Assembly (NCBI RefSeq): GCF_000968195.1
Contig: NZ_FO704550.1
Coordinates: forward strand, 1,674,001 to 1,738,000
Length of the DNA: 64,000 nt
Origin: Xenorhabdus doucetiae
Lineage (GTDB): Bacteria; Pseudomonadota; Gammaproteobacteria; Enterobacterales; Enterobacteriaceae
Reading direction: 5' to 3'
The position numbers and the translations under genes are program-made. The notes beneath the pieces are model-generated. The model was given only the letters and a program-made list of their open reading frames with translations. It had not been told where the DNA came from and ran no database searches. Below are positions 61,611 to 64,000 of this stretch, piece after piece (positions within the stretch are counted from its first letter, which is position 1; each line of letters starts with the position of its first letter).

Positions 61611-63707
61611 ATGAACAAACTCATTATTTTGGCTTTCGTTTTAGGTCTATCATTTTCTAGTATAGGTTATGCAGACACTATTAATGGCAATGTCGCTAAT
61701 GGTGGCCATGCTACCAACGCCAATGTCACTAGTAGTCACAATACTGCTGTTATTAATCTGAGCCAGTTGCCAGATCTAAAGCCGGAACCACAACATCCCA
61801 CAGTAAGTAAGCGGATTGCTTCCCGCTTTCTTCGTTCCCATTATCGCCAGTTTTATCTGGATGTGGATTTCTCAGGAAAAATTTTTGATCGTTACCTGAA
61901 TCAATTGGATTATGGGCACAATGTTTTTTTGGCATCTGATATCGCGCAGTTCGCGGTCCAAAAAGGCGAGTTAGGAAAAGAGCTTGAAAATGGCGAGCTA
62001 AAACTTCCTTATGACCTCTTTAATCTGATGCAAAAGCGTCGTTTTGAACGTTATCAATATGTCCTTGCTCATTTAGATCAACCTGTTGATTTAAACGGCT
62101 ATGACAAAATCGAAGCTGACCGTACTAAAGCACCGTGGCCAAAGAGTGTTGAGGAGTTGGATAAACTTTGGGATGCTAAAATAAAATCTGATTGGATAAA
62201 CCTTAAGTTATCCGGCAAAAATGATAAAGAAATCAAAGAAATTCTGACCAAGCGTTATCGGACGTTGTTGAAACGCCTCACACAAACCAAGAGTGAAGAT
62301 GTTTTTCAAAATATCATGATGGCTTTTGCTCGTGAAATAGACCCACACACTAGTTATCTCTCGCCGCGTGATACAGAACAGTTTAATTCAGAGATGAGTT
62401 TGTCTCTTGAAGGTATCGGTGCTGTTTTGCAATATGATGATGAGTATATTTCCATTAATTCATTGCTTGCAGGCGGCCCTGCGGCTAAAAGCCATTTATT
62501 GAAAGTTGGGGATAAGATCATCGGTGTTGGGCAAGTAGGCAAGCCAATTGTCGATGTTGTTGGATGGCGTTTGGAAGATGTTGTTGCTCTTATCAAAGGG
62601 CCGAAGGGGAGTAAAGTCCGCCTTGAAATCATTCCAAGTGCGAAGGGGGTAAAAAACCACATTATTACCTTAACCCGTGAGAATATCCGTCTTGAAGATA
62701 AGGCTGTCAAGATGTCGGTGAAAACCGTAGGGAAGGAGAAAGTGGGTGTCCTGGATATACCCAGTTTCTATGTCGGCTTAACTAACGATGTAAAAGTACA
62801 GTTGCAGAAACTTACCAAACAAGGTATTTCCTCGATTATCATTGACTTGCGTGGCAATGGTGGTGGCGCGTTGACAGAAGCTGTATCGTTATCTGGCTTA
62901 TTTATTCCTACGGGGCCTGTTGTTCAGATTCGGGACAATACTGGTAGAGTTAAAGTGGAAGCAGATACGGATGAGGCAATATATTATAAAGGACCTCTGG
63001 TCGTTTTGATTGATAATAGAAGCGCTTCTGCGTCTGAAATTTTTGCGGCAGCGATGCAAGATTATGGTCGCGGGTTAATTGTGGGAGAGCCTTCCTTCGG
63101 TAAAGGTACTGTTCAGCAATACCGCCCTTTGAATCGTATTTATGACCAGATGCTGCGGCCTGAGTGGCCAGAGATTGGTTCTGTGCAATACACTATCCAG
63201 AAATTTTATCGGATAAATGGCGGCAGTACTCAGCTTAAAGGGGTAACGCCTGATATCGTTATGCCGACAGGGGAAGTACCTTCTGAAACAGGGGAAAGCC
63301 AAGAGGATAATGCGTTACCTTGGGACAGCATTCAGCCCGCGCCTTATACTTCCTTGAAAGTGATTTCAGCGTTAACGCCGTTACTGACTAAACTGCATAA
63401 TCAACGGATTGCTAATGATCCTGAGTTTAAATATATCAAACAAGAGATTGCTTACCAGAAAGTCATCAAAGAACGTAACGGTGTTTTCTCCTTGAACTAT
63501 GCTCAAAGAGAAAAAGAAAACAAAGAATATGAAACAATCAAATTGAATCATATTAATGAACGTTTTAAACGGGAAGGTAAAAAGCTGCTCAAGTCATTTG
63601 ATGATTTATCAAAAGATTATAAAGGTCCAGACCCTTACTTAGATGAATCTGTAAAAATTGCACTGGATTTTGCGCACCAGTCCGCTGAATTGGCTGCAAC
63701 GAAATAG
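61611..63707 (+). CDS. prc: Tail-specific carboxy-terminal protease
   Basis: About 698 residues, periplasmic, degrading misfolded and ssrA-tagged proteins and processing cell-wall enzymes. Signal peptide (KLIILAFVLGLSFSSIGYA), N-terminal helical part, PDZ around residues 235-330 (SLSLEGIGAVLQYDDEY), Ser region NRSASASEIFAAAMQ and Lys region SFGKGTVQQY. ATG at 61611 is chosen; TTG at 61605 is an alternative closer to GGAGG. A 30-residue Asn/Thr-rich insertion follows the signal peptide. Confidence 0.95.
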   Translation: MNKLIILAFVLGLSFSSIGYADTINGNVANGGHATNANVTSSHNTAVINLSQLPDLKPEPQHPTVSKRIASRFLRSHYRQFYLDVDFSGKIFDRYLNQLDYGHNVFLASDIAQFAVQKGELGKELENGELKLPYDLFNLMQKRRFERYQYVLAHLDQPVDLNGYDKIEADRTKAPWPKSVEELDKLWDAKIKSDWINLKLSGKNDKEIKEILTKRYRTLLKRLTQTKSEDVFQNIMMAFAREIDPHTSYLSPRDTEQFNSEMSLSLEGIGAVLQYDDEYISINSLLAGGPAAKSHLLKVGDKIIGVGQVGKPIVDVVGWRLEDVVALIKGPKGSKVRLEIIPSAKGVKNHIITLTRENIRLEDKAVKMSVKTVGKEKVGVLDIPSFYVGLTNDVKVQLQKLTKQGISSIIIDLRGNGGGALTEAVSLSGLFIPTGPVVQIRDNTGRVKVEADTDEAIYYKGPLVVLIDNRSASASEIFAAAMQDYGRGLIVGEPSFGKGTVQQYRPLNRIYDQMLRPEWPEIGSVQYTIQKFYRINGGSTQLKGVTPDIVMPTGEVPSETGESQEDNALPWDSIQPAPYTSLKVISALTPLLTKLHNQRIANDPEFKYIKQEIAYQKVIKERNGVFSLNYAQREKENKEYETIKLNHINERFKREGKKLLKSFDDLSKDYKGPDPYLDESVKIALDFAHQSAELAATK

Positions 63708-63726
63708 TTTTAATATTCGCTATAGA

Positions 63727-63756
63727 TAAAAGGTCGGCTTGATAGTCGGCCTTTTG
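63727..63756 (+). terminator. Terminator of prc
   Basis: AAAAGGTCGGC / GTCGGCCTTTT, loop TTGATA, with wobble pairs and a T-run. Confidence 0.85.
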
Positions 63757-63884
63757 TCATATTGTAAAGTTATGTTTTTTCTATCGTTTAACATCTTAAA
63801 AAACTTGAATACTATTGGGATAATCCCCATTTTATGGCTTAACTCTTAGTTGAACTGTTTGATCATTAAAGGAAGCAAATTTAT

Positions 63885-64000
63885 ATGATGAGAATCGCCT
63901 TGTTCCTTCTCACAAACCTTGCTGTTATGGTGGTGTTTGGAATAATACTTTCACTTACAGGTGTTCAGCGGAGCAGTGTTGCTGGCCTCATGATTATGGC
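63885..64000 (+). CDS. htpX: HtpX membrane protease (3' end outside window)
   Basis: First 38 residues only: MMRIALFLLTNLAVMVVFGIIL then SLTGVQRSSVAGLMIM, the N-terminal TM helix of the heat-shock M48 protease HtpX. AAAGGAAG lies upstream. It follows prc as in E. coli. Confidence 0.92.
   Translation, partial: MMRIALFLLTNLAVMVVFGIILSLTGVQRSSVAGLMIM

Overview
The window looks like a chromosome segment of an entomopathogenic Morganellaceae bacterium, most likely Xenorhabdus (Photorhabdus is the alternative). The basis is moderate-to-low GC, enterobacterial gene blocks whose proteins resemble E. coli ones closely (uvrY-uvrC-pgsA with Gly-Cys-Leu tRNAs, manXYZ-yobD-mntP, pabB-nudL-sdaA, copCD-yebY-msrC-proQ-prc-htpX), and many insertion sequences and phage remnants. 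This is judged from protein and gene-order recognition only; no search was run.

Layout. 1-5.7 kb: core genes (DMT transporter end, small membrane protein, GFA protein, uvrY, uvrC, pgsA, three tRNAs). 5.8-21.4 kb: an integrated element inserted at tRNA-Leu(UAA). It has a P4-type integrase, two AlpA-like regulators, a P4-alpha-type primase-helicase and an iteron-rich candidate origin. It then carries a type VI secretion Hcp/DUF6402/membrane-protein cargo module, followed by an HK97-type capsid and packaging set (major capsid, protease, portal, head closure, connector, HNH, terS, terL) with no tail or lysis genes. It ends with a C4-like structured RNA, a Ner-like regulator and an orphan Cap15-like 2TM/beta-barrel protein. 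This matches a capsid-forming phage-inducible chromosomal island (cf-PICI). 21.4-24.6 kb: an IS630 element with a frameshift site, a 5'-truncated yiaA, a CI/Cro switch with three evenly spaced operators, and a DUF2335 gene. 24.7-36.8 kb: accessory genes (NADAR protein, three consecutive alpha/beta hydrolases including an orphan type II thioesterase, a PL14-like protein, lldD, PhzF-like, a LysE-family gene cut by a second IS630, lpxL, and a YopT-like cysteine-protease candidate). 36.8-64 kb: core genes with two copies of one IS30-family element, the second with a short cluster of indels.

How the parts fit together. The island would use its own integrase, replication protein and capsid and would borrow tails and possibly lysis from a helper phage. 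Its cargo supplies a contact-dependent effector module and a possible anti-phage membrane effector. The IS630 at its right edge coincides with loss of the start of yiaA and with the absence of any visible copy of the tRNA-Leu 3' end, so the island may be locked in place. In the core, uhpT lies upstream of uhpABC with its own terminator and three 15-bp direct repeats in front. mntP carries a recognisable yybP-ykoY manganese riboswitch with a Fur-like box further upstream. Many terminators and small genes too short for routine ORF calling are listed below.
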